Source of the DNA: Candidatus Woesearchaeota archaeon | Lineage (GTDB): Archaea; Nanobdellota; Nanobdellia; Woesearchaeales; UBA525 | Assembly: GCA_018221165.1 (NCBI GenBank) | Contig: JAAOYD010000041.1 | Location: 1-5,506, forward strand | Direction: 5' to 3' | Length of the DNA: 5,506 nucleotides | Shown here: positions 5,487 to 5,506 of the stretch, one piece after another | How the letters are laid out: each line of letters begins with the position of its first letter | How positions within the stretch are numbered: position 1 is the stretch's first letter | Notes under the pieces: generated by a model | The model's database searches: none | Told to the model about the DNA's origin: nothing | The model's input: only the letters and a program-made list of their open reading frames with translations | Program-made: the position numbers and the translations under genes

Positions 5487-5506
5487 GTCACTGGTTCTCC
5501 TAGTCC

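Noticed and set aside
5446..5506. A tRNA or part of one at the right end.
   Set aside because: The nested stems do not make a cloverleaf and no T-loop (GGTTCRANYCC) or acceptor stem can be placed.

Overview
The window looks like a chromosomal piece of an archaeon, probably a small-genome (DPANN-type) lineage. Three things point that way. The valyl-tRNA synthetase is of the archaeal type. TATA boxes sit about 26 bases upstream of the likely transcription starts. One gene appears to be leaderless and the others have strong Shine-Dalgarno sites. The lineage is an inference from these traits, not from a database match.

Layout. From the left edge to 2127 (+) runs valS, missing its N-terminal part with the HIGH motif. 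A short intergenic stretch with a TATA box and a GGAGG site leads into an unrecognised 217-codon gene (2212-2862, +). Six bases after its stop, the opposite strand holds a cysteinyl-tRNA synthetase gene in three pieces. In transcription order these are an N-terminal half (5372-4647), a 307-residue homing-endonuclease-like protein (4657-3734) and a C-terminal half (3753-2869). All three are in different frames and overlap each other by 11 and 20 bases. The right end (5373-5506) has the cysS TATA box and then a GC-rich double hairpin that resembles the right end / omega-RNA scaffold of IS200/IS605-TnpB elements. No tnpB gene is present in the window.

The main result is the interrupted cysS. The insert is AT-rich, begins abruptly at about 4750, and lies between the HIGH half and the zinc-ligand/KMSKS half of an essential enzyme. 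It is almost wholly filled by the endonuclease reading frame. It leaves no visible space for a group I or II ribozyme and is not in frame as an intein would be. The second and third frames each have a Shine-Dalgarno site and an ATG that overlaps the preceding stop. That is what a translationally coupled 'gene in pieces' would look like, as known for the phage Aeh1 ribonucleotide reductase nrdA split by a homing endonuclease gene. Splicing at an unrecognised intron is the main alternative. The endonuclease has a candidate zinc finger, an array of about 30-residue repeats and a C-terminal PD-(D/E)XK nuclease core.
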